Of a DNA stretch of 37,854 nucleotides, positions 31,082 to 37,854 are shown piece after piece. The position numbers and the translations under genes are program-made. The notes below the pieces were generated by a model. That model saw only the letters and a list, made by a program, of their open reading frames with translations, had not been told where the DNA came from and searched no databases. This DNA comes from UBA1219 sp045601425 (GTDB lineage: Bacteria > Bacteroidota > Bacteroidia > Bacteroidales > P3). The stretch lies in contig JAZRZP010000045.1 in the NCBI GenBank assembly GCA_045601425.1, positions 1 through 37,854 of the forward strand. The letters run 5' to 3'. Each line of letters begins with the position of its first letter. The first letter of the stretch is position 1.

Positions 31082-33154
31082 ATGATTTCAAAGGAATTAC
31101 TTAATCCACGCAGCATCGTGGTAGTAGGAGCTTCGACCGACGTTCACAAACCCGGCGGCCGTGTGCTGATGAATTTAAAGAACAGCCCGTTCAAGGGCGA
31201 TATCTACACCGTAAACCCCAAGGAAGATGAGGTTCAGGGTATCAAGTGTTATCACAAAGTGGAAGACCTTCCGCAAGTGGACTGTGCCATTCTGGCCATC
31301 GCGGCAAAATTCTGTGCAAACACAGTTGACGTGCTTGCAAAGGAAAAAGGCTGCAAGGGATTCATTATAATCTCTGCCGGTTTCTCGGAAGAAAATGCCG
31401 AAGGTGCCGCCATCGAACGCCATATCACCGAAACCATCAACAGTGTCGGAGGCAGCCTCATAGGACCTAACTGCACGGGCTTTTTGAATACCAATTACTG
31501 CGGAGCATTTGACGCACCAATCCCGACATTGGATCCCCACGGCGTTGATTTTATCACAGGATCGGGAGCAACGGCAGTGTTCATCAAGGAATACGGTATT
31601 ACCAACGGCCTCACCTTCAACAGCGTATGGGCAGTGGGTAACTCTGCACAAACAGGCATTGAAGACGTACTCGAACACTTGGACGAGACTTTCGACCATG
31701 AAAAGAGTTCACGGGTGATAATGCTGTACATGGAAAAAATTTCCAATCCGCAGAAACTTCTCAAGCATTCGCGTTCACTGATAAACAAAGGTTGCCGCAT
31801 AGCAGCCATCAAATCGGGCGGTTCAGCAGCCGGAAGCCGTGCAGCCTCTTCGCACACCGGAGCCTTGGCCACCAACGATGCAGCCGTTGACGCACTGTTC
31901 AAGAAGGCTGGTATAGTACGGTGCCAGAACCGTGAAGAACTCACCACTGTATGTGCTATATTTATGCACCCCGAAGTGAAAGGCAAGAATATGGCGGTCA
32001 TTACCCACGCAGGCGGCCCAGCCGTCATGCTCACCGATGTGCTTTCGAACAACGGAATGGACGTTCCTCACTTGGAAGGACCTAAGGCAGAAGCCCTCCT
32101 TTCGAAACTCTTTGCAGGATCATCGGTAGGAAACCCCATCGATTTCCTCGCCACAGGTACTGCCGAACAGCTCGGCTACATCATTGATGCTTGCGAAAAC
32201 GACTTCGACAACATAGACTGCATGTGCGTCATCTTCGGAAGCCCCGGACTGTTCCAGAACTGGGAAGTTTACAAACTCCTCGACGAAAAGATGAAAACCT
32301 GCAAGAAACCTATATTCCCGATCATACCGTCCATCATCAACGTGCGTGAAGAACTTGACGATTTCATCAAGAACAAACACCGCATCAACTTCCCGGAAGA
32401 ATGCGTGTTCGGAAATGCACTCTGCAAGGTTTACCACACACCGAAACCACAGCCCGAAAACGTTGAACTCCCGAAAATCGACGTGGCACGCATACGCAAG
32501 ACCATTGACCGCTGCAACAGCGGTTATCTTGAAATTGCCGACTATAACGAACTCCTCGACGCTGCCGGCATAGCACGCAAGAAATCCATCGAAGTGGCCA
32601 AGAGAGAAGATGCTTTGGCTTTTGCCAAGGAAGTTGGCTGCAGCAAGGATGTTCCTTTGGTAATGAAAGTCGTTGGACCCCTCCACAAAAGTGATGTGGG
32701 CGGCGTTACACTCGGCGTAAAGGATCTCGATACCGTTGCGAAGGAATTCGACCGTCTCATAGCAATAAAGGACACGTACGCAGTTGAGATGTACCCGATG
32801 CTCGACGGTACCGACGTGTATATCGGAGCTATCCGCGACGAAAAATTCGGACATCAGGTGTTCTTCGGACTCGGCGGCATATTCATCGAAGTGCTGAAAG
32901 ACGTGCAGTCGGCTCTGGCACCCATCACGGCTGACGAAGCAAAGGAAATGCTCACCAAACTCCGCGGCTACAAGATTCTGCAAGGCGTACGTGGTCAGGA
33001 ACCTGTAAACATCGACCTCTATGCTGATCAGGTGGCACGCGTAAGTGCACTGGTTCAGGCCGCTCCCGAAATAGTGGAGATGGACCTCAACCCGCTTCTG
33101 GGCAACCCGAGAGCTGTCGTTGCTGTCGATGCCCGTATAAGAATAGAAAAATAA
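31082..33154 (+). CDS. Acetyl-CoA synthetase (ADP-forming), fused alpha and beta subunits
   Basis: The 690-residue NDP-forming acyl-CoA synthetase converts acetyl-CoA (or another acyl-CoA), ADP and phosphate to the acid, CoA and ATP. Residues 1 to about 455 are the alpha part: CoA-binding Rossmann domain (VVVGASTDVHKPGG, NPKEDEVQG) and succinyl-CoA-ligase-like domains, with the phosphorylated His258 in SSHTGALA. Residues from about 470 form the beta part, an ATP-grasp domain with VMKVVGPLHKSDVGGV, VFFGLGGIFIEVLKD and EMDLNPLL. It fits substrate-level ATP formation in an acetate-producing anaerobe; true acyl specificity cannot be read. It has its own consensus promoter. No neighbouring acyl-CoA-forming enzyme is present. 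Confidence 0.92.
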   Translation: MISKELLNPRSIVVVGASTDVHKPGGRVLMNLKNSPFKGDIYTVNPKEDEVQGIKCYHKVEDLPQVDCAILAIAAKFCANTVDVLAKEKGCKGFIIISAGFSEENAEGAAIERHITETINSVGGSLIGPNCTGFLNTNYCGAFDAPIPTLDPHGVDFITGSGATAVFIKEYGITNGLTFNSVWAVGNSAQTGIEDVLEHLDETFDHEKSSRVIMLYMEKISNPQKLLKHSRSLINKGCRIAAIKSGGSAAGSRAASSHTGALATNDAAVDALFKKAGIVRCQNREELTTVCAIFMHPEVKGKNMAVITHAGGPAVMLTDVLSNNGMDVPHLEGPKAEALLSKLFAGSSVGNPIDFLATGTAEQLGYIIDACENDFDNIDCMCVIFGSPGLFQNWEVYKLLDEKMKTCKKPIFPIIPSIINVREELDDFIKNKHRINFPEECVFGNALCKVYHTPKPQPENVELPKIDVARIRKTIDRCNSGYLEIADYNELLDAAGIARKKSIEVAKREDALAFAKEVGCSKDVPLVMKVVGPLHKSDVGGVTLGVKDLDTVAKEFDRLIAIKDTYAVEMYPMLDGTDVYIGAIRDEKFGHQVFFGLGGIFIEVLKDVQSALAPITADEAKEMLTKLRGYKILQGVRGQEPVNIDLYADQVARVSALVQAAPEIVEMDLNPLLGNPRAVVAVDARIRIEK

Positions 33155-33176
33155 CGAAATATATAACGAAATGCAT

Positions 33177-33206
33177 TCCGACCTGCCGGATTCCCGACAG
33201 GTCGGA
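33177..33206 (+). terminator. Hairpin after the acetyl-CoA synthetase gene
   Basis: TCCGACCTG (33177-33185) and CAGGTCGGA (33198-33206) form a perfect 9-bp stem 23 bases after the stop codon. The T run after it is poor (TGTTGTGTTTG), so termination may be weak or factor-aided. A 10-base direct repeat ATAACGAAAT (33151-33160, 33163-33172) precedes it. The rest of the gap to 33423 contains only a doubtful 39-codon frame on the minus strand. Confidence 0.55.
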
Positions 33207-33423
33207 TGTTGTGTTTGTAAACTGCTGTGATACAAGAGGTTTTACTTTTCATTCGTAAAAAAACGGACTTTCCATCTTCGCCAATTCCGCCACCGATTCC
33301 ACTCTCGATGCGGTTTCCATATCCGTTCGAAGGATTTTTTGCAGGGAATGAATGTCGGGAATTTTCACTAACCTTGTGTGACGGATTGCTCGTGTCGGCT
33401 GACAGACGTGCCGGGTCGGCATT

Positions 33424-36207
33424 TCATTTCTTTCCTTCACCCATGTAGTATTTCTGGTAGAACTTATCGTAGGCTTCTATGTTTTTCTGGTTGTAGAAAG
33501 TCTGGTAATTCTGGATTGAGATTACAAACGACTTGTAATCGGCCTTGTCGAAGCGTTTCAGGTAGCCGCCGTCCTTGGTGAGTATCTTCCAGTATTCGAG
33601 GGCGTCTTCGGCATTGTTGAATCGGTTCACCGTTATCAGCTGCTGTGTGCTTGTGAAAAGCAGTGCGTTGGCCCGTAAACCTTTGGTAGAATAATATGTG
33701 GTGTTGAAATCGGCAATGCTGTACTGCATTTCGGTTGCGGGAATCTTCTTGTCGTCAAGAATCACAATTACATAGTGCTGTATGTCGGCACGGTAGCGGT
33801 ACATCTGCGACTCGAGTGGAAGATCGTCTTCCTTGTCGTCTTCCTGCTGTTTCAGTTCCTCTTCTTTTTTCTTGCGGAGTTTTTCGGCTTTTGCCTTTTG
33901 GCTGTCGGTGGTGTCTTTCAGCTGAACCTTTGTCGTTGCCCGGCCGTCGTTTATGTTGGTCTTCATGGTCTGGGACTGGTCGGCATTTTCGAATTTGCCG
34001 CTTTTCAGCAGTGCGAGGTTGTCCTGTACGTGTGGCATTATTTCTGTTTTCGGGTGGTTCGAAACAATGTCTTCCAGAACTTTTATTGCAGGCTCCCTGT
34101 CGCCGTTTTTGGCATAGGCGAGGGCTTCCCAGAATTTGAATTTCGGAGTCAGTTTCTCGTCCTTGTAGAGTGGTATTGCCGATTCGGCACGTGCAATGAC
34201 GTCGTTGTAGCGTTTTTTTGTGAAAAGTTTGTAGATGTCTTCGTATTCCTTTTCCGACAATTTGGCGCGTTTGGCAATTTCCAGATAATAATCCTCGTCC
34301 AGTATCAGGTTTGAATAGTCGCTGTCGGGGAACCCGCGAAGAATCATGTTCTTGTAATAGTTGGCATTGGGCGTGTTGCCCTGTTTTTCATATAGTTTGT
34401 ATAGCTGGTAAAACGCCGGCAGTATATAGTCGGTTTCGGGGTAATCTTTAGCCAGCCGCAGGAAACATTCGAGTGCCTTTTCGGGATTTTTCACTCCGTC
34501 GTTGTATATGAATCCCGCACTGAGCAGGCATCGGGCAATGTCCATGTTCATGGTATCGCGCTGTTCCTGTGTCTCCGGAAGGTCTTTCAGATAGTATTCT
34601 CGGCTGAATTTTCCACCCGACATGCGTGTGTTGGCCGGAAATCCTGCCGATTTTGCGGACTTGCCTTCTCCTGAGGCACCGTTCTCATCGTTTTTCGATG
34701 GATCGTCGAAAGATACCGTGTTTTTGTTCGACAGGAACCAGAAGTCCTCCAATCCTCTGGCACCCCAGTTCTTGATGAAGCTTTCCTTGCCGCGCTGCGA
34801 TGTGGAAGCGTTGTAGAAATACCAGTCGCCTTTCAGTGATTTGTTCTGGTTGCTGTTGCTTTCTCTGAACGATTCGAGCAATTCCGCCTCAATGCGTTCC
34901 TGTTCTTTTTTCTTTTCTTTCTCGATGAGTTTTTTTATGTATTTCTCCCGTTCGAGCGAGTCCATGTCGGCCATGCGGAACAGACTGTCGTTGCGTTCAA
35001 TGACACGGGTGTTTTTCACCAGCGAGGTAAGAATGTTGTGTCGGGAGCGGATTTCCTTTTCGAAGGGATAGTCGGCCGGCATTATCGCCACCGCTGTGTC
35101 GTAGTATTTCTGGGCTTCGTCATAGTCCTTGTATTCGCTGTAAAGCACGTCACCGAGTTTTACGGCCGACTTGGTTTTCTGGGGCTTGTTGCGGCTTACC
35201 TCGACCGATTTTCTGAAATTCTCGCATGCGTTTTTCAAATCTCTTGCACCGAGGTACATCTCGCCCTTGGCGTAATAAATCTGGTCGCGGTATTCGTAGT
35301 TCTTTTTCTCCTTGAGCATCTTGTCCAGCGATTTCAGGATGTTGCCGTAGTCCCCCTTGCTTATGTCGTAGCACGATGCCATGTTTATCCTCGCATTGAA
35401 GTCCATTACGTAGGCCGGACGTTTTTTCAGGCATTTTTCGTAATACTTCATGGCGGTGGCTTTTTTGCCAAGGTACTGGTAAACCTGAGCCATGATGAAG
35501 AAGTATCTTGCCTGTTCCTTTTTACCCTTTATGTTTTCGGTACAGAGCCGCAGGTTGTCGATGGCTTTTTTGTATTTCATCTGTCGCAGTGTCACGTCGG
35601 CGAGGGCAGGGTAGAGGAACTTCTGCATTTTTTCGGGAACCTTGCCCGAGGCAATGTCGGCATCCATCTGGTCGAGCAGCATTTCGGCCTCGGCGTATTC
35701 TTTCTGCATCGAAAGGCAGCGAGCATAAAGAATCATGGCTTCGTCAGCGATGTCGGTGCCACTGTACATGTTCATTATCATGCGGCATGTGGAACTGGAG
35801 GTGGCGTAGTCCTGCTTGTAGTAGTAGGCGTATGCCATCAGGAGATAGCACTTCTTTACATATTCGATGTATTCCTTTCCCCGTACCGAGATGCTGTGTT
35901 TGGCAATGCCCGAGGCACCCTTTTCTATGGCTCTGTCGAGTTGCGGAGCTACCGAAACGGCATCTTCCTTGCTTCCGGTCTTGTATATGGGCAGAATACG
36001 GGTGTAATCGTCCTCAACCTTGCTGTCGAGAATGCTTATGGCTTCTTTAAGGCTCTCGTTGCCGTTCCACCATACGTTGTAGTGGGCGGTGACGTTGTGG
36101 TATTTTTCGTTCATGAAGCCCGTCTTTTCGGTTGAACAGGCAAAACACAGCACCGCTGGTATAGCCAGCATAAGCCCCCTTTTTATATGTTTGCGGATTC
36201 TGTTCAC
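33424..36207 (-). CDS. TPR lipoprotein, SprE/PorW-like type IX secretion component
   Basis: The 927-residue protein begins with a hydrophobic signal and a possible lipidation site at Cys24 (VLCFACSTEK; the residue at -3 is atypical). The CSTEKTGFMNEKYHNVTAHYN segment right after it matches what I know of SprE/PorW, a lipoprotein needed for T9SS in Flavobacterium and Porphyromonas. TPR-type helices fill most of residues 60-400 and 570-760. A charged coiled-coil-like stretch lies near 415-440 (EKEKKKEQERIEAELLES) and another near 775-800. The C-terminus (about 820-920) has a compact mixed domain (YVIVILDDKKIPATEM...). It agrees with the T9SS cargo at the other end of the window. It lies 86 bases downstream of ychF and may share its transcript. 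Confidence 0.82.
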   Translation of the reverse strand: MNRIRKHIKRGLMLAIPAVLCFACSTEKTGFMNEKYHNVTAHYNVWWNGNESLKEAISILDSKVEDDYTRILPIYKTGSKEDAVSVAPQLDRAIEKGASGIAKHSISVRGKEYIEYVKKCYLLMAYAYYYKQDYATSSSTCRMIMNMYSGTDIADEAMILYARCLSMQKEYAEAEMLLDQMDADIASGKVPEKMQKFLYPALADVTLRQMKYKKAIDNLRLCTENIKGKKEQARYFFIMAQVYQYLGKKATAMKYYEKCLKKRPAYVMDFNARINMASCYDISKGDYGNILKSLDKMLKEKKNYEYRDQIYYAKGEMYLGARDLKNACENFRKSVEVSRNKPQKTKSAVKLGDVLYSEYKDYDEAQKYYDTAVAIMPADYPFEKEIRSRHNILTSLVKNTRVIERNDSLFRMADMDSLEREKYIKKLIEKEKKKEQERIEAELLESFRESNSNQNKSLKGDWYFYNASTSQRGKESFIKNWGARGLEDFWFLSNKNTVSFDDPSKNDENGASGEGKSAKSAGFPANTRMSGGKFSREYYLKDLPETQEQRDTMNMDIARCLLSAGFIYNDGVKNPEKALECFLRLAKDYPETDYILPAFYQLYKLYEKQGNTPNANYYKNMILRGFPDSDYSNLILDEDYYLEIAKRAKLSEKEYEDIYKLFTKKRYNDVIARAESAIPLYKDEKLTPKFKFWEALAYAKNGDREPAIKVLEDIVSNHPKTEIMPHVQDNLALLKSGKFENADQSQTMKTNINDGRATTKVQLKDTTDSQKAKAEKLRKKKEEELKQQEDDKEDDLPLESQMYRYRADIQHYVIVILDDKKIPATEMQYSIADFNTTYYSTKGLRANALLFTSTQQLITVNRFNNAEDALEYWKILTKDGGYLKRFDKADYKSFVISIQNYQTFYNQKNIEAYDKFYQKYYMGEGKK

Positions 36208-36226
36208 ATTTCGGACTTTTCAAGTG

Positions 36227-36240
36227 TCAGGTATGCCTGA
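36227..36240. repeat. Short palindrome in the ychF-sprE spacer
   Basis: TCAGG-TATG-CCTGA forms a 5-bp stem with a four-base loop, about 20 bases upstream of the SprE/PorW-like start. No TAnnTTTG box is visible in this 86-base spacer, which favours co-transcription from ychF. Confidence 0.3.
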
Positions 36241-36293
36241 TATAACTCAACTTTCCGTTTTTTAGTATGTACTGGACTCCGAAACGGTGTCGT

Positions 36294-37394
36294 TTACACG
36301 TTGAATCTGAAGTGCATGATGTCGCCGTCCTGCACCACATAGTCCTTGCCTTCGATGGCTATCTTGCCGAGTTCCTTGCATTTGAGTTCGGAACTGAGCG
36401 ACACATAGTCGTCGTATTTTATCACTTCGGCGCGTATGAAGCCTTTCTCGAAATCGCTGTGAATGATGCCTGCGGTCTGCGGGGCCTTCATGCCCTTGCG
36501 GAATGTCCACGCGCGTACTTCCTTGGGACCGGCTGTGAGGAATGTCTGCAGGTTGAGAAGTTTGTAGGCTGCCTTAATAAGGCGGTTTACGCCCGATTCC
36601 TTGAGACCGAGGTCTTCAAGGAACATTTGCTTTTCTTCGTACGATTCAAGTTCGGCTATGTCGGCTTCTATCCCTGCACCAATGACGAGGACTTCGGCGT
36701 TTTCGCTTTTCACGGCTTCGCGGACTGCATCAACGTATGCGTTGCCGTTTACCACCGATTTCTCGTCCACGTTGCATACGTAAAGTATAGGTTTCGCTGT
36801 CAGCAGCATGAGTTCTTTTGCGGCTTCGGACTGGCTTTCGTCGAGTTCCACCGTGCGGGCAGATTTGCCTTGCAGTAGGGCATCACGGTAGAGCGACATT
36901 ACTTCCACGAGTTTCTTGGCTTTCAGGTCGCCTCCGGTTTTCGCTTTCTTCTCGTCGCGGGCAAAGCGGTTCTCTATGGTTTCGAGATCTTTGAGTTGCA
37001 ACTCCACGTCAATGGTCTCTTTGTCGCGTACAGGATCTACTTTTCCGTCAACGTGGGTTATGTTGTCGTCGTCGAAACAGCGGAGCACGTGTATGATGGC
37101 ATCGGTTTCGCGTATGTTCGAAAGAAATTTGTTGCCCAGACCTTCGCCTTTGCTTGCACCGCGTACCAGACCGGCAATGTCGACAATCTCCACTGTCGCG
37201 GGGACAATGCTCTGCGGGTTCACGAGTTCCACGAGTTTGTTCACGCGTTCATCCGGAACGGTTATCACGCCCACGTTGGGCTCTATAGTGCAGAAAGGAA
37301 AGTTGGCCGATTGGGCCTTGGCGTTGCTCAGGCAGTTGAACAGCGTGGATTTGCCTACGTTGGGCAATCCTACTATGCCACATTGTAATCCCAT
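36294..37394 (-). CDS. ychF: Redox-regulated ATPase YchF (Obg family)
   Basis: The 366-residue universally conserved P-loop ATPase binds ribosomes. G1 is GLPNVGKST (residues 9-17), G3 is DIAGLVRGASKGEGLG. The base-recognition motif appears as CNVDE instead of NKxD, consistent with ATP preference. The central coiled-coil segment is near 130-200. The C-terminal TGS domain holds FLTAGPKEVRAWTF, and the family ending IMHFRFNV is intact. The length matches E. coli YchF (363). The promoter is at 37440-37473. Confidence 0.97.
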   Translation of the reverse strand: MGLQCGIVGLPNVGKSTLFNCLSNAKAQSANFPFCTIEPNVGVITVPDERVNKLVELVNPQSIVPATVEIVDIAGLVRGASKGEGLGNKFLSNIRETDAIIHVLRCFDDDNITHVDGKVDPVRDKETIDVELQLKDLETIENRFARDEKKAKTGGDLKAKKLVEVMSLYRDALLQGKSARTVELDESQSEAAKELMLLTAKPILYVCNVDEKSVVNGNAYVDAVREAVKSENAEVLVIGAGIEADIAELESYEEKQMFLEDLGLKESGVNRLIKAAYKLLNLQTFLTAGPKEVRAWTFRKGMKAPQTAGIIHSDFEKGFIRAEVIKYDDYVSLSSELKCKELGKIAIEGKDYVVQDGDIMHFRFNV

Positions 37395-37439
37395 AATAAT
37401 CAGGTGTTTGTCTTAATTTATACTATTTTTCCGAAACTG

Positions 37440-37473
37440 CAAAGATACGAAAAAAATCCGTTCCTTCTGCAAA
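37440..37473 (-). promoter_or_regulatory. Promoter of ychF
   Basis: On the minus strand TTTG (37470-37473), a 22-base spacer and TATCTTTG (37440-37447). The start codon follows after about 45 bases. Confidence 0.7.
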
Positions 37474-37548
37474 AACCTTTGTCGTACACGTGGCTTTTGC
37501 AGAAAAACAACCGTCGGGCACGGCTCCTTGAACCGTAAAGACGGCTTT

Positions 37549-37700
37549 TTAGAAGCGGAAACCGGTCGAAACGGGAATAATGCTGTTTTTCGGATCGGTA
37601 GATGTCTGTTTGCCTGTTCGTTAAGTGTGTCGAGCAGGTTGGTGACACCGATAGTGTAGCGTGCACCTACGAACAGACCGAAGTTGAAGTTTGCTCCTAC
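37549..37700 (-). pseudogene. Frameshifted 3' remnant of an outer-membrane beta-barrel gene
   Basis: Read on the minus strand from 37700, one frame gives barrel-like residues VGANFNFGLFVGARYTIGV then TNLLDTLNEQANR. Near 37600-37610 the sense moves to another frame that reads STDPKNSIIPVSTGFRF and stops at 37549-37551. This ending is clearly related to the C-terminus of the partial gene at the right edge (KSKNSVISVSVGYRF). The remnant has no start; its 5' side runs directly into the terminator of that neighbour. The final aromatic residue is typical of outer-membrane barrels. I interpret it as the decayed 3' end of a former tandem paralogue; a base-call error could account for the frameshift but not for the missing 5' part. 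Confidence 0.65.
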
Positions 37701-37711
37701 ATGTCTTTTAC

Positions 37712-37749
37712 AAAAAAAAAGCGGAATCCGTACCGGACTCCGCTTTTTT
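37712..37749 (-). terminator. Intrinsic terminator of the right-edge barrel gene
   Basis: GCGGAGTCCG and CGGATTCCGC (minus strand, one G-U pair) form a 10-bp stem around a three-base loop, followed by a nine-U tract. It lies about 20 bases after the stop of the partial gene. Confidence 0.9.
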
Positions 37750-37770
37750 GGAAAATGTTCCGTATGTTCT

Positions 37771-37854
37771 TTAGAATCTGTAGCCTACGCTTACGGAAAT
37801 TACGCTGTTTTTGGATTTAGCATCGTCGTCAGACATGCCTTCCTGTTTAACCAT
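37771..37854 (-). CDS. Outer-membrane beta-barrel protein, C-terminal 27 residues only (runs off the window)
   Basis: The last 28 codons of a minus-strand gene enter from the right edge. They encode a hydrophilic loop (KQEGMSDDDAKSK) and a final amphipathic strand NSVISVSVGYRF with a C-terminal Phe, the usual signature of an outer-membrane barrel recognised by BamA. The methionine at the very edge is probably internal. The residues look like PorT-type/outer-membrane-beta-barrel domain proteins, but too little is visible for a family call. A strong terminator follows. Confidence 0.65.
   Translation of the reverse strand: MVKQEGMSDDDAKSKNSVISVSVGYRF

Noticed and set aside
1..37854. CRISPR array, tRNA/rRNA genes, insertion sequences, phage genes
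   Set aside because: I looked for regular short repeats, cloverleaf-like segments and transposase or integrase proteins and found none.

Overview
The window looks like chromosomal DNA of an anaerobic member of the Bacteroidota, most likely order Bacteroidales. Four things support this. Promoters repeatedly match the phylum's TTTG / TAnnTTTG consensus. The sigma factors are of the short RpoD type (286 residues, no region 1.1). One protein ends in a type IX secretion (T9SS) sorting domain, and another resembles the T9SS lipoprotein SprE/PorW. MurF and alanine racemase are fused, as is common in this phylum. I see no tRNA, rRNA, CRISPR array, insertion sequence or phage gene.

Layout. 1-6470 (minus strand): a secreted transglutaminase-like T9SS cargo, a TcdA-type tRNA-modifying enzyme, and an AddA/RecB-like helicase-nuclease coupled to tcdA. 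6722-8781 (plus): two tandem primary-type sigma factor genes about 85% identical, with similar leaders, closed by a strong terminator. 9040-9549: a monocistronic secreted protein of unknown function. 9746-13668: a TPR protein coupled to the MurF-Alr fusion. 13885-19705: an apparent operon of a YitT-family membrane protein, ribulose-phosphate 3-epimerase and a 1413-residue CoA-dehydratase activase-like protein. It ends at a bidirectional terminator shared with a convergent DEAD-box RNA helicase (19754-21517, minus). Next come a 77-residue unknown protein, valS, and an nth / outer-membrane metallopeptidase pair, all minus. 28715-33154 (plus): glmS, a small lipoprotein, and an ADP-forming acetyl-CoA synthetase with fused subunits. 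33424-37394 (minus): SprE/PorW-like TPR lipoprotein and the ATPase YchF. The right edge holds the 3' end of an outer-membrane barrel gene and, beyond its terminator, a frameshifted remnant of a related gene.

How the genes relate. Most are core functions: transcription, tRNA charging and modification, DNA repair, and cell-wall precursors (glmS, murF-alr). ADP-forming acetyl-CoA synthetase and the radical-dehydratase activase point to anaerobic fermentation. The T9SS cargo and the SprE/PorW homologue imply a working T9SS encoded elsewhere.

The least explained items are the tandem sigma pair and its leaders, the predicted surface metallopeptidase with propeller and barrel, the two-in-one activase, the small 'KxYxxPE' protein whose terminator sits just before the helicase gene, and the decayed barrel gene. 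I see no multi-gene system that is clearly new. All calls come from reading the sequence by eye; no database search was run.
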